DNA from: Lucinisca nassula
Taxonomy: Eukaryota; Mollusca; Bivalvia; Lucinida; Lucinidae
Direction: 5' to 3'
DNA length: 64,000 nt
NCBI GenBank assembly: GCA_963580285.1
Contig: OY757017.1
Coordinates: forward strand, 110,393,245 to 110,457,244
In this document: one piece after another, positions 31,876-44,427 of the stretch
How positions within the stretch are numbered: position 1 is the stretch's first letter
How the letters are laid out: the number at the start of each line of letters is the position of its first letter
Translations under genes and position numbers: made by a program
The notes under the pieces: generated by a model
Database searches by the model: none
What the model was told of the DNA's origin: nothing
Seen by the model: the letters and a program-made list of their open reading frames with translations, nothing else

Positions 31876-31888
31876 ACTTTTTGTGCAG

Positions 31889-32048
31889 GACTATCTGGTG
31901 TGGACACAGGATGTTCCTGGAGCGAGCACGATACATACTGCAGACGCAAGAAACCCACAACAAAGTATTTACTCTGACAGTTTTGCTGATGTAGGTGTGG
32001 CAGTCGCAATGGCTGTGTTAGATGAGACATTACAGCCCAGTCAGAAAG
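31889..32048 (+). CDS. LRP-like receptor, exon 8: propeller 2, blade 6
   Basis: Residues 394-446. DYLVWTQDVPGASTIHTADA is the closing blade, and AMAVLDETLQPSQKG parallels the LDLR segment that leads into its EGF module. The acceptor CAG ends at 31888 and the donor GTAATG starts at 32049. It enters in phase 0 and leaves in phase 1, as exon 2 does. R250 satellite sequence runs to within about 15 bp of the acceptor, so the likely branch-point region is repeat-derived. A 12.6 kb intron follows. Confidence 0.86.
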
Positions 32049-32480
32049 GTAATGGAAATAGCAAAAACGATAGCTCTTAAACCTAGAGTAACAATGAAGC
32101 AGACAAAATATATCAACTAGCCTGAATCATTTTTATTATCATTATTATTATTTACTGGGGATGACGTATTAAGCGCAGAAATTATGTTCTATATTGTCCT
32201 CAACAGTAAAACAGGAATGGGAAACATACAAACAATACATTGAGGACATTGTATGCAGTCAACACAAGAAATAATAACAACCTACTAAATAAGTTTTTAT
32301 TTTAAATCAGAATTAGTCTTATTTAAGGTGGCCTTTAATAGCATTTTTACTGCATACAATATTTGATTAATAATAATAATAATAGCTCGTCAGTCATTTC
32401 TGACAATGAACAGTCTTAACCACATGCAAGAAATGCAGCAGTTTATATGTTCTCTCTTAGATGACTGATAAGACCGATTC
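32049..32480. other. Intron DNA with MITE G right end
   Basis: About 32270-32355 matches the right part of MITE G. The rest is unassigned, with short ATT/ATA patches. Confidence 0.45.
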
Positions 32481-33420
32481 TAGCTTTAAACTGCGTGTTG
32501 CAGATAGAACAACAGAGGTCAGAGAAAGACACCTCTGTTGGTGATGCCCTAGCTCTTGTTTTGCATTGTGCGTGTTTCTGCTCGGCTTCGCTGATTATTT
32601 TTGGTTCATATTCATCTGTCCTGATGAGGCATCGCCACTTTGCTCGGTCTTGTGCATTTATTCCCCTAGACTGTTGGTGTGTTGATGTGACTTAAGGCTT
32701 TGAGGGTGTCCTTGTATCTCCTCTTTTGACCACCACAGGAACGTTTGTCCACTGCTAGTTCTCCACAGAGTATTTTCTTTGGCAAGCGTCATCCTGGTAA
32801 CATGGCCTGTCCATCTCAACTGTGCCCGTTTTAGAAGAGTATGTACACTCTGCATCTCTGTCCTTTTTATGACTTCTGTGTCTGGAACTCTGTCTTGCCA
32901 CTTATTTTTTAAAACTTTTCTAAAACAGCTTGTATGGAATTGGTTCAGTCTTTTGGCGTGCCGTTGGTAAACTGTCCAAGTTTCGCATGCATACAATTGT
33001 GTCGGCAGCACCATGGCTCTGTAAACTTTAGCTTTGTGTCAAACCATATTCCACTTCGAACACAAACACTACCACGTAGCTTTGGCAATCCTGGCATTGA
33101 CTTCATTGACTTCATCATCAATGTGCACGACTATTGACAATGTAATTCCAAAGCAGGTGAAATTGTCTACGACTTGCCATCTTCGGCCTTTCACTGTAAT
33201 GATGGGCTCCCTTGTAAGGTTTACCAGGTGATGGTTGATAAACCACTTCAGTCTTTTTGATGCAGATTATGAGGTCATAGCTATCACTGGAGTCAGAAAC
33301 CCAGATCTACGCCTTTTACATCTTCTCTTCCTTTGTAGCACCATTTGCCATGTCGTCAGAAAAGAGGAACTCATCTAGCACCTTTGTCTGCACCTTAGAT
33401 TTGGCTTGCAACTATGTACG
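32480..33420 (-). pseudogene. LINE (non-LTR retrotransposon) reverse transcriptase, decayed 3' part
   Basis: On the minus strand, EFLFSDDMANGA at about 33345-33380 is a variant of the reverse-transcriptase FADD catalytic box with Ala changed to Ser. Downstream, 33014-32658 is open and reads YACETWTVYQRHAKRL, RTEMQSVHTLLKRAQLRWTG and HVTRM, the conserved C-terminal segment of RTE-like or related LINE proteins. Between the two the frame shifts more than once, so this is not functional. The 3' end at about 32500-32640 is shared with 2277-2385. The upstream part and the endonuclease are missing. Confidence 0.8.
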
Positions 33421-33806
33421 TCATTAAACCTAAGATATGAGTTTCTTGCAGTTGAAATAACATTGTTTTAAAATATTAAGAATAACACCTGAATAAAAAC
33501 GTACTTTTTCAAGACAAACCAGGATTGGCGTTTCATGTGAATGGTCTACAAAATAAAAAAGTAATACGAAATATCAAACTTGATTCTCTCCAAACCATTA
33601 GCAAAAATTAAATGGCAACTGCTTCAATGAAAGCCCGTTTCTGTATAATTATTTATTTGTCTTTACCAATAAGTATTTACAGTAAACAATTCCATATCTT
33701 GAAGTCAAGTAAATTACCTATATACTACAGATTTCATTATTCATGGACGTGATACTCCATAATTGTCTAACGCCAATCAATTACAATAGTGTTTCTACGT
33801 CTTTTT
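33421..33806. other. Intron DNA, nothing recognised
   Basis: AT-rich with no exon or repeat recognised. Confidence 0.4.
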
Positions 33807-36800
33807 AGCTCACCGTCACGTAGTGACGAGGTGAGCTTTTGGGATCACTTTTTGTCCGTCGTGCGTCCGTGCGTGCGTGCGTCCGTGCGTAAACAATTTC
33901 TTTAAACGACATCTCCTCCTAAACCACTGATTGGATTTTGACCAAACTTCACAGGAATGATCCTTAGGTGGTCCCCTTTCAAAGTTGTTCAAATGGTTCC
34001 GGTCCGTTGCACATCTAGGTCACAGGAGCCAAAAATAGATTTTTTTCACCAAAAACTTAAAAAATCTTCTTCTCTGAAACCACAAGGCCCAAGTCCTTGA
34101 TATTTTGTATGAAGCTTCATCTAGAGGACCCCTACCAAGATTGTTCAAATTATAGTGCTGGGGCCAAAAATGCACCCGCCCCGGGGCCCTTTGATTTTAC
34201 ATAGGCTTATATAGGGAAAATCTTTAAAAATCTTCATCTCTGAAACCACAAGGCCCAGGAATTTGATATTTGGTATGAAGCTTCATCTAGTGGACCCCTA
34301 CCAAGATTGTTCAAATTATAGTGCTTGGACAAAAAATGCCCCCGCCACGGGGCCCTTTGGTCTTTACATTGGCTTTTATGGGGAAAATCTTTAAAAAATC
34401 TTCTTCTCTGAAACAACAAGGCCCAGGTCTTTGATATTTGGTATGAAGCTTCATCTAGTGGACCCCTACCAAGATTGTTCAAATTATAGTGCTGGGACAA
34501 AAAATGCCCCCGCCACGGGGCCCTTTGGTTTTTACATTGGATTTTATGGGGAAAATCTTTAAAAATCTTCTTCTCTGAAACCACAAGGCCCAGGTCTTTG
34601 ATATTTGGTATGAAGCTTCATCTAGTGGACCCCTACCAAGATTGTTCAAATTATAGTGCTGGGGCCAAAAATGCCTCCGCCCCGGGGCCCTTTGGTTTTA
34701 CATAGGCTTATATAGGGAAAATCTTTAAAAAAACTTCTTCCCTGAAACCACAAGGCCCAGGAATTTGATATTTGGTACAAAGCTTCATCTAGTGGACCGT
34801 ACCAAGATTGTTCAAATTATAGTGCTGGGGCAAAAAATGCTCCCGTCCCGGGGCCCTTTGGTTTTACATGGCCTTATATAGTGAAAATCTTTAAAAATCT
34901 TCTTCTCTGAAACCGCAAGGCCCAGGACTTTGATATTTAGAATGAAGCTTCATCTAATGGACCTCTACCAAGATTGTTCAAATTATAGCCCTTGGGCAAA
35001 AAATGCCCCCACCCCGGTGCCCTTTGGTTTTACATAGACTTATATAGGGAAAATCTTTAAAAATCTTCTTCTCTGAAACCACAAGGCCCAGGTCTTTGAT
35101 ATTTGGTATGAAGCTTCATCTAGTGGATCCCTACCAAGATTGTTCAAATTATAGTGCTGGGACAAAAAATGCCCCCGCCACGAGGCTATGGGGAAAATCT
35201 TTAAAAATCTTCTTCTCTGAAACCACAAGGCCCAGGTCTTTGATATTTGGTATGAAGCTTCATCTAGTGGACCCCTTACAAGATTGTTCAAATTATTGTG
35301 CTGGGGCCAAAAATGCCCCCGCCCCATGGCCCTTTGGTTTTACATAGGCTTATATAGGGAAAATCTTTAAAAATCTTCTTCTCTGAAACCACAAAGCCAA
35401 GGAATTTGATATTTGGTATGAAGCTTCATCTAGTGGACCCCTACCCAGATTGTTCAAATTATAGTGCTGGGGCAAAAAATGCCCCCCCCCCCTTCCCGGG
35501 GCCCTTTGGTTTTACATGGCCTTATATAGGGAAAATCTTTAAAAATCTTCTCTCTGATACCACAGGGCCTAGGACTTTGATATTTAGAATGAAGCTTCAT
35601 CTAATGGACCTCTACCAAGATTGTTCAAATTATCGCCCTTGGGCCAAAAATGCCCCCACCCCGGGGCCCTTTGGTTTTACATAGACTTATAAAGGCAAAA
35701 TCTTTAAAAATCTCCTTCTCTGAAACCACACGGCCTAGGTCTTTTATATTTGGCATGTAGCTTCATCTAAAAGACCCCTAACAAGATTATTCAAATTATA
35801 GTGCTGAGGCCAAAAATGTCCCCGCCCCGGGCCCTTTGGTTTTACATAGGCTTATATAGGGAAAATCTTTAAAATATCTTCTTCTCTGAAACTGCAAGGC
35901 CCAGGTCTTTGATATTTGGTATGAAGCTTCATCTAGTGGACCGCTACCAAGATTGTTCAAATTATAGTGCTGGGGCAAAAAATGCCCCCGCCCTGGGGCC
36001 CTTTGGTTTTACATAGGCTTTTATAGGGAAAAACTTTAAAAATCTTCTTCTCAGAAACCGCAAGGCCCAGGACTTTGATATTTGGTACGAAGCTTCATCT
36101 AGTGAACCCCTATCAAGATTGTTCAAATTATAGCCCTTTGGCCAAAAATGCCCCCGCTCCGGGGCCCTTTGGTTTTACATAGACTTATATAGGGAAAATC
36201 TTTAAAAATCTTCTTCTTTGAAACCAGAAGGCCTATGTCTTTTAGATTTGGTATGAAGCTTCTTCTAAAGGACCCCTACCAAGATGATTCAAATTATAGT
36301 GCTGGGGCCAAAAGTGGCCCTGCCCCGGGGCCCTTTGGTTTTACATAGGCTTATATAGGGATGATCTTTAAAAATCTTCTTTTCTGAAACCACAAGGCCC
36401 AGGACTTTGAAATTTGGTATGAAGCTGCATCTAATAGACCTCTACCAAGAGTGTTCAGATTATAGCCCTGGGCCAAAAATGCTCCCGCTCTGGGGCCCTA
36501 TGGTTTTACATAGACTAATATAGGGAAAATCTTTAAAAATCTTCTTCTCTGAAACCACAAGGCCTGGGTCTTTGATATTTGGTATGAAGCTGCATCTAGT
36601 GGACCTCTATCAAAATTATTCAAATTATAGCCCTGATACCAAAAATGTCCCCACTCCGGGGCCCTTTGGTTGTACATAGACTTGTATAGGGAAATCTTTA
36701 AAAATCTTCTCTGAAACTGCAAGGCCAAGGCCTTTGATATTTAGTATGGAGCTTTATCTAGTGGACCTTTACCAAGATTGTTCAAGTTTTAGCCTTTGGG

Positions 36801-37141
36801 CCACAAAATTAATGCCCCCATCCCGGGGCCCTTTGGTTTTACATAAATTTATATAGCCCCGGGGCCATTTGGTTTTGCATAGGCTTATGTAGGAATATCT
36901 TAAAAAAAAATCTTCTTCTCTGAAACTGCAAGGCCCAGGTCTTTGAAATTTGATGTGTAGCTTCATCTAGTGGACCTTTGCCAAGTTTGTTCTAATTATA
37001 GCCTTTGTTGATGTTTGGTATGAAGCTTCACCTTTAAGACCTCCCTCAAAATTATGCACATTAAAGCCCTGGGGCCAATAATGGCCCACTTGTTACACTA
37101 TGGATCAGGTGAGCGATCCAGGGCCATCATGGTCCTCTTGT
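33807..37141 (+). mobile_element. Large Helitron-like element with ~19 units of ~167 bp
   Basis: It starts with the double hairpin AGCTCACC-GTCAC-GTA-GTGAC-GA-GGTGAGCT, then a (CGTGCGTC)n tract to about 33890. About nineteen units follow, marked by GGTATGAAGCTTCATCTAGT, spaced 142-174 bp and mostly 162-171. The 3' end has hairpin GGATCAGGTGAGCGATCC, then AGGGCCATCATGGTCCT and CTTGT. Long open frames inside are repeats of the unit and not genes. Confidence 0.78.
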
Positions 37142-37151
37142 GTTTTATATT

Positions 37152-38907
37152 AGGATCACTTTTTGTCTGTCATCCGTGCGTAAACAATTTCTTCAAACTA
37201 CATCTCCTCCTAAACCACTGATCGGATTTTGACCAAACTACACAGGAATGATCCTTAGGTGGTCCCCTTTCAAAGTTGTTCAAATGGTTCCGGTTCGTTG
37301 CATATCTAGGTCAAAGGAGCCAAAAATAGATTTTTTCACCGAAAACGTAAAAAATCTTCTTCTCTGAAACCACAAGGCCCAGGTCTTTGATATTTGGTAT
37401 GAAGCTTCATCTAGTGGACCCCTACCAAGATTTTTCAATTTATAGTGCTGGGGCCAAAAAAGCCCCTGCCCCGGGGCCCTTTGGTTTTACATGGGCTTAT
37501 ATAGGGAAAATCTTCAAAAATCTTCTTCCCTGAAACCACAAGGCCCAGGTCTTTGATTTTTGGTATGAAGCTTCATCCAGTGGACCCCTACCAAGATTGT
37601 TCAAATTATAGTGCTTGGGCCAAAAAATGCCCCCACCCCCGGGCCCTTCGGTTTAACATGGGCTTATATATGGAAAATCTGTAAAAATCTTCTTCTATGA
37701 AACCGCAAGGCCCAGCTCTTTGATATTTGATATGAAGCTTCATCTAGTGGACCCCTACCAAGATTGTTCAAATTATAGTGCTGGGGCCAAAAATGCCCTT
37801 TGGTTTTACATGGGCTTTAATAGGGAAAATCTTTAAAAATCTTCTTCTCTGAAACTGCCAGGCCCAGGTCTTTGCTATTTGGTATAAAGCTGCATCTAGT
37901 GGACCCTACCAAGATTGTTCAAATTAAAGTGCTGGGGCCAAAAATGCCCCCGCCCCGGGGCCCATTGGTTTTACATGTAGGGAAAATCTTTAAAAATCTT
38001 CTTCTCTGAAACTGCAAGGCCAAGGTCTTTGATATTTGGTATGAAGCTTCATCTTGTGGACCTCTACCAAGATTGTTCAAATTATAGCCCTGGGGCCAAA
38101 AATGCCCCCGCTCCGGGACCCTTTGGTGTTACATAGACTTATATAGGGAAAATCTTGAAAAATCTTCTTCTCTGAAACCACAAGTCCTCGGTCTTTGATA
38201 TTTGGTATGAAGCTTCAGCTAGTGGACCTCTACCAAGATTGTTCAAATTATAGCCCTGGGGCCAAAAATGTCCCTGCCTCGGGGGCCCTTTGGTTTTACA
38301 TAGGCTTATATAGGGAAAATCTTTAAAAATCTTCTTCTGTGAAACCCCAAGGCCTAGGTCTTTGATATTTGGTGTGAAATTTCATTTAGTGGACATCTAT
38401 CAAGATTGTTTAAATTATAGCCCTGGGGCCAAAAATGCCCCTGCCTCGGGGCCAAAAATGCCCCTGCCTCGGGGCCCTTTGGTTTTACATAGACTTATAT
38501 AGGGAAAATCTTTAAAAATCTTCTTCTGTGAAACCACAAGGCCTAGGTTTTTGATATTTGGTGTGAAATTTCATCTAGTGGACCTCTATCAAGATTGTTC
38601 AAATTAAAGCCCTGGGGCCAAAATTGCCCCCACCCCAAGACCCTTTGGTTTTACATAGACATATAGGAAAATCTTTAAAAATCTTATTCTCTGAAACTGC
38701 AAGGCCCATATCTTTGATATTTGGTATGGAGCTTCATCTAGTGGACAATTATAGCCTTTGCTGATATTTGGTATGAAGCGTCACCTTTTTAGACCTCCCT
38801 CAACATTATGCACATTATAACATTGGGGTCAATAATCGTCCTCCCTGGGGCCCACTTGTTACTCTATTGATCAGGTGAGCGATCCAGGGCCATCATGGCC
38901 CTCTTGT
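37152..38907 (+). mobile_element. Second Helitron-like copy, 5'-truncated, head to tail
   Basis: It begins GGATCACTTTTTGTCTGTCA without the 5' hairpin. About ten units of ~165 bp follow (one partial duplication of the GCCCCTGCCTCGGGGCC part near 38430-38470). It ends with the perfect hairpin AGGGCCATCATGGCCCT and CTTGT. Confidence 0.75.
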
Positions 38908-39036
38908 TTAAGATAAAAGATAAAGAAGCTTTTTTTTAACGTCGCATACCCGAAACAAATAACATAAGCTCTGTAGAGCTTTTATTGCGACAAACAAAGT
39001 ATCCTTTAACAAATACTAACCTGCCTTCATTTATCT

Positions 39037-39183
39037 TCCTAGGACCACCCCTGATAATGCGAGCGTCAGCCAAGGGAGCTCATAGTACTATTTTTTCATG
39101 CCTTTGGTATGGCGCGGCCGCCGATCGAACCCGCGACCTCCCATTCCCGAAGCAGACGCAATACCACTGAGCTATCAGGGCCG
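39037..39183 (-). mobile_element. SINE-S, minus strand, head part
   Basis: On the minus strand GGCCCTGATAGCTCAGTGGT and GGTTCGATC match the SINE-S head, followed by CCATACCAAAGGCATG. The 3' body is missing. Confidence 0.72.
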
Positions 39184-39461
39184 GTAAACTGATCACTAAA
39201 CTTCAAATAATGATGTCACAAACTGACTAGAAATGTATTAAGCCAATAATAATCCAACCGAGTGTGCAGGTATCTAATCAGATACATTGCAATAGCCATT
39301 AGCTCATATCCAATAAGAGATACTGTCATCACATGCCAGTTATCAGAACTGCAATTGTGACAAATTTGTGAGAGTCTGATGTATCTTTCTAGTGTACGGA
39401 CCTCTGAAATTACGTAAGAATGTACAGTGTTGATCAGCTACATTTCACTGAGAGACTATTG

Positions 39462-39740
39462 CATTACGATAACTCGCCCGTACGACATAGTGCATTTTTC
39501 ACATCTCGAAAATGGCTACATTTCTGAAGAAAATTCTTCATATTTTTCTTATAAATGCTCAAAACATAGGGTGTGGGTTCTCATTAGAACCGCCTCATTG
39601 AGGCGGTTCTAACGAGTACCCACAACCTATGTCTTGGAGCAGAAATAAGAAAAATAATGAATACCCCCGTAAACCCCAGTTTTCTCTATATAAAGTGGTG
39701 TTTAGGGGGGGTCTCCATTTCACGGACTTGTTCACGAGAT
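39462..39740. mobile_element. P' subfamily MITE, full copy
   Basis: The central hairpin TTAGAACCGCC-TCATTGA-GGCGGTTCTAA is perfect at about 39583-39612. The outer arms CATTACGATAACTCGCCCG and CACGGACTTGTTCACGAGATG are poorly matched. About 55 bp separate it from the next P copy. Confidence 0.8.
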
Positions 39741-39796
39741 GGGTATTGAAATGCGTAGTATATTTATTTGACAAGAGCTTTACTTTTGATATGATC

Positions 39797-40085
39797 AGCA
39801 TTACGAAAACACGCCTATACCAAAACATTGTAACCTTTATCGCCGAAAAAATGACAAACTTGAGATGAAAAATTGCGATATTTTTCTTATTTCAGCTCAA
39901 AATATAGATTGTAGGTACTTGTTAGAACCGCCTCGATGTGGCGGTTCTAACGAGTACCCACAATCTATATCTTAGAGTAGAAATAAGAAAAATAAGGTTT
40001 ACCCCTACAAACCCCAGTTTTAATATATAAAAGTGGGGTTCGAGTGGGTCAAAATTATATAGACGTGTTTACGTGATGGCATTCT
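39797..40085. mobile_element. P MITE, full copy
   Basis: Starts CATTACGAAAACACGCCTAT and ends ATAGACGTGTTTACGTGATG. Central hairpin GAACCGCCTCGATGTGGCGGTTC. Confidence 0.82.
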
Positions 40086-40594
40086 AGAAGTCTATTGTAG
40101 GGTACGTATTACTTTCCTATTTTGTATGTATATAACTAAAGAATGTGCTGCGTACTAATTAGAAGTCTTTCAATGAGCACCTACATCCTATGTCTGAAAA
40201 TATAGAATGTGGGCAATTGATGTACACAAGGCCTCCTCCGCCCTATGTTATGCCCATAAAATTTGTTAAATTTTTCTTATTCAGTAATACAGCTGAACAT
40301 CTTTTGGAATTTGCAAACGTTTTATGAATAGAAATCTTGTTTCTATTATTTCTCCTCTTTAATATAAATTGTGGGTTATGTCCGAGCAATTGAAGTTTTG
40401 TGTTTTAACGGACAGCTATATCCTATGTCTGAAAACATAGAATGTTGATATGTAACCTGCACGAGGCCTTCTCTACTCCATGTTTGCCCCCCCCCCCCCC
40501 CCCCCCCCCCCACAACCACCACCACCCCCTCCCGCCTGAAAATGATTTGTGATATTTTTCTTGATACATCTGTCCCGAATTAAATATATTCGAA
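40086..40594. other. Degenerate P-derived DNA and poly-C
   Basis: CACCTACATCCTATGTCTGAAAA recurs at about 40180 and 40412, resembling P' arms. A C-run lies at about 40487-40511. No gene. Confidence 0.45.
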
Positions 40595-41890
40595 AAAGTG
40601 TAACCCTTTGGATGATGCAAGAACTTCAAATAGTTCTGCGCCAGACTAGCTCATTTAGGCCTCATCAGGCACCCTTAGATACTTTCAAAATTCAGCAGTA
40701 CAATCAATGATCCCAAAGGACTAAATGAATATAACCCAAACTAGGATGGACAGGCCGCCACACATTCCCTTAACACTAGCTGTGGTGAAGTTAAATGTGT
40801 TCTAAAAAGGGTAACCCTTTGGAAGCAAGAACAACAGAACAGAACTGAAAACCTTAGAGCACAGTTTATTTCTCGACAGGATAGTTTCGGCCAATCAGAC
40901 TTCACCATTGACCTTCAGATACAGTGGAACCAATGATCCCAAAGAACTAGACCATATAACCAACACTATGATGAAGGGCCGGGATACGTTTTATGGCCAC
41001 CACACCTTTCCTTAACACCAGCCGGGGTGAAGTTAAATATATTCCTAAAAGGGTAATCCTTTGGAAGCAAGGACTACAGAGCAGAACTGAAAACTGTAGA
41101 GTGTAAAATCTATTTCTAGGCCAGACCTACTAGTTTCGGCCAAATAGGCCTCATCATGGACCCTAGTATATTTTCAAATTCTGCAAGGCAATAACTGATC
41201 CCAAAAGACTAGAAAATGTAGAGCACACACTATGATGAAGGACAGAGAGACATTTTATGGCCAATTCACATTTCCTTAACACCAGCTGTTAAATGTGTTC
41301 TGAAAAAAAGGGTAATCCTTTGGAAGCAAGGACTACAAAATAGAACTGAAACCTGTAAATTCATAACGAAAACAGGCCTATATAATTTTGACCCCTTGAA
41401 CCCAACTTTTATATAGTAAAACTGGGGTTTACAGAGGTTAACTTTATTTTTATTATTTCTGTTCTAAAGTATAAATTGAACCACCTCGACGAGGCGGCAC
41501 ATTCTATATTTTAAGCAGAAATAAGAAAAATATCACACTTTTTCACCGTAAAAGTTCCGTTTTTTCGGTGGTTAAGTTTACAATGCATTTGTATAGGCGT
41601 GTTTTCGTAATGGTACAAGTTATTTCTGGACCAGACTACCTAGTTTCGGCCAATAAGGCCTCATCAGTGACCCTCAGATATTTTCAAAATACTACAGTGG
41701 AATCAATGATTTCAGAGGACTAGACAATATAACCAACACTATGATATGGGGCAAGGAGACTTTTTTACGGCCACCACACAACACATTTATTAAAACCAGC
41801 TGTGGTGGAATTAAATATGTTCCAAAAATGGCAATCCTTTGGAAGCAAGGACTACAGAACAGAACTGAAAACTGTAACGTGTACAAAGTA
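40595..41890 (+). repeat. R250 satellite array interrupted by a P MITE
   Basis: Units of ~240-250 bp, marked by GGAAGCAAGGACTACAGA, TAGTTTCGGCCAATNAGGCC and CACTATGATGAAGGGC, run 40595-41362 and 41612-41890. The gap is a full P element, so the array is older than that insertion. Confidence 0.78.
41363..41611. mobile_element. P MITE inside the R250 array
   Basis: The ends ATAACGAAAACAGGCCTAT and ATAGGCGTGTTTTCGTAAT are inverted; the centre is ACCACCTCGACGAGGCGGC. Confidence 0.82.
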
Positions 41891-41892
41891 GA

Positions 41893-44096
41893 AGTAAAAC
41901 AAAGATCAGGAATCGATACAAGTAACTTACTCCACCCATCAAAGACACCAAAGGGAAAGAAACACAAACATTAAGCGACCAGACCATAATGGAAACCCAA
42001 ACAAAGGAAGGCCATAAGGACAGTTACTTTCCCACAAAATGGCCATATGGCCATCCAAAATAAAAAGACACAAGTGATACACACAGTAAGTAACAAACAA
42101 CACCATAAATAAATCGCCACAGAAGAACCGCCTTGGAACGGTCAGTGGAATGATTTCCACTGGGGGGCTTAAATCGATTTTACGTGGCCACAATCCTCGC
42201 CCTTACTTCCGTCGCGATTTAGACAAATAATTTGTTCAGGCCTCCTAACTCATCAGTGCAACATCTCCGTGAACACAAAAAAAATTAAAGAACCACAGAG
42301 GTGAGACAACGGTGAGGACTCGACAGCAAGAAACCACTGAAATGCTGGAGCAAAAGAAAACCAACAGTTAGACTCCGATGGGCCCGACCAGAGACAGAGC
42401 ATCAGGCACCAACCAATATTACCTTGAATAAGATCTCTCTAATTCTCAATAAGCCTTTACGTTGGAGCCGTCATAGAATCTGAGGCCTGACCCACCGGTG
42501 TGCAATTAAAGAGGGAAGCAAAGTTGCCAACCGTGATTGGGTTAACTACCATGCATGCAGTCTGTCGTATAACAGCCATGTTGTACCCAATCTTTTTATA
42601 TCGAAGAATGATTTTACGAAAATGGGTGCTGAAGTCATTGCGGTTATATATTTTTCTGAATTTATATACTAAGTCACCATAAAATTCGGGTTCCGATAGA
42701 CCTTGTTGCAGAAGAGATTTAAGTCCAATATTGAATTTTGAAGTTAAATCAGAATGGCGTCTATAAAATTTTGAAAAGGCTTTGCGTATTTTATGGTACC
42801 GATAACCCTGATTAAGGAGTTTAGCCGTTAATAATTTATTACGAGTGTTGAAGTCAGTTACATGACTATACACTCTAGCAAATCGAATTAATTCCGAAAT
42901 ATAAACGCCATAGGATGGCGCACGAGGAACATCACCATCGAAAAAAGGAAAATTTACAATCTCAAAATCAAAGTCATCGCGTTTATCATAAATTTTGCAC
43001 GAAACAATTCCATCTACAATAGATAGATGTAAATCCAAAAACGGGGCCTCGGTATCAAAAGAATTTGCTTTATTTAACTGAAGCTCTGCGGGGTAAATCT
43101 GACTGATCAAACCATCGAAATAGGTATTATCAATATTTAATAAATCATCTAAATATCTAGAAGTGGAGCTAAAAGCTTCAATAATTTCAGATTGGTTATC
43201 AATGGAAAGCGACAACATGAGGTCTCTTTCATAACAATACAAGAACAGATCAGCCACAAGAGGTGCGCAATTCGTACCCATCGGAATACCCACAATTTGT
43301 CTAAATAACTTAGTACCGAATCTAATATAAATATTGTCAAGTAGAAAGGTGAGGGCATCACACACTTTCTGACATGACCAAAGTGTATAATTCTTATGCT
43401 CTTTAGAAGTGAAAAATGCATTTCTGACATTACATGCAAGATAGAGAGAATCTTCTCTGTGAAAAGCCCATTCAATTAAATCATTAAGCTTTTCTTTTAT
43501 AAGATTATGAGGAAGTGTAGTGTAAAGAGTGGAAAAATCGTAAGTAGACAGACTTGAAGCACGAAAATGTCTGGATTTCAATTTATTTAAAACCTCATTC
43601 GAATTTTTATAGACCAAAACAGATTTCTTCCTGATCTTTCAAAGACTTTATCACAATATTTAATCACAAGCGTTTTAATAGCAGTGAGACAGGAAGTTAA
43701 TAATTTAGAAAGTTCAGTGGTAGTGCAAGAGCTAGAATTTGCAATAAACCGTGCTTTGTAAGGTCTTTTATGAAGTTTTGGTAACCAGTATAGCGTAGGA
43801 AGCTTGTCTTGGCCTTCGTTAACATACACAGCAAACTTGGTGGCTGAATGACAAACATGTTTATCTACTATAGCTCTCTCTTCAGCTAAAGGCTGAAGTT
43901 CATAGGCCTTAGAACCACCAAGCTCCTGCTTAAGCGTGTTAACATAGTGGAGCCGTAACACAACGACGACGTTGTTCGCGGCCTTGTCTGCAGGGGCCAA
44001 AACAAACTTCTTATGAAATTCTTGAATACCTAGTTTAAGTTATTTAGTTGCGTCATATTTAATGCCCTTGCCATTTGAATAAACGGTTAACAACAC
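41893..44096 (-). pseudogene. Penelope-like retroelement, reverse transcriptase with one frameshift
   Basis: A minus-strand retroelement: 43617-42457 is a 386-codon open frame and 44000-43587 the upstream frame. Upstream, PADKAANNVVVV corresponds to the conserved DKG motif of Penelope-like elements, and KLPTLYWLPKLHKRPYKARF follows. The main frame has YDFSTLYTTLPH, GIPMGTNCAPLVADLFLY and the catalytic RYLDD at about 43144-43158, then KIYDKRDDFDFEIVNFPF. The two frames join at about 43600-43620, in a run of A, by a one-base frameshift. A stop near 44035 and a (CA)n tract at 44092-44130 cut the 5' end. 42456-41893 is 3' untranslated. No GIY-YIG endonuclease is seen; an N-terminal one would lie in the missing part. 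Confidence 0.83.

Positions 44097-44130
<34 letters not shown>
44092..44130. repeat. (CA)n microsatellite
   Basis: CACACA-type repeat at the truncated 5' edge of the Penelope-like copy. Confidence 0.9.
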
Positions 44131-44136
44131 CATAAA

Positions 44137-44417
44137 ACAGTAAAACTTCATTGGCTCGAACGCTTCTTTACCATGGCTGATTTGAAACCATTTGTGAGTC
44201 CCTGGGAAATATTTCTCAAAGCCCAGGGATTATTAAAGGAGGTTTTGTACTTTTATCTTGACATTGTATGTCTCGTGTTCTCATTAGAATTATCTTGGTG
44301 AGACATATCTTTTTATACACCTATTAAATTATTTCCATTACGGCTTTTCTCAGTGGCTCGAACTATCCTGCAATTGCCCCAAAGTTGTTCGAGTCATTAC
44401 AGTTCGACGGAAATTGT
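44137..44417. mobile_element. Element rich in GGCTCGAAC motifs, copy 2
   Basis: Left end CAGTAAAACTTCATTGGCTC, right end GTTCGAGTCATTACAGTTCG. The ends are partly inverted and share the motif with 7220-7720. Confidence 0.55.
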
Positions 44418-44427
44418 TAACACAGGA

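Noticed and set aside
34234..34584. Long minus-strand open frames in the 33.8-38.9 kb arrays that look like repeat proteins
   Set aside because: They repeat with the ~167 bp DNA unit, start and stop at random points in the unit and match no domain. They are translations of a tandem repeat.
33807..38907. CRISPR-like regular spacing
   Set aside because: Units are ~167 bp, diverged along their whole length and without short constant repeats or unique spacers, in a eukaryotic intron.
41692..42193. Minus-strand open frames beside the Penelope-like element
   Set aside because: They fall in R250 satellite and in the 3' untranslated part of the retroelement.
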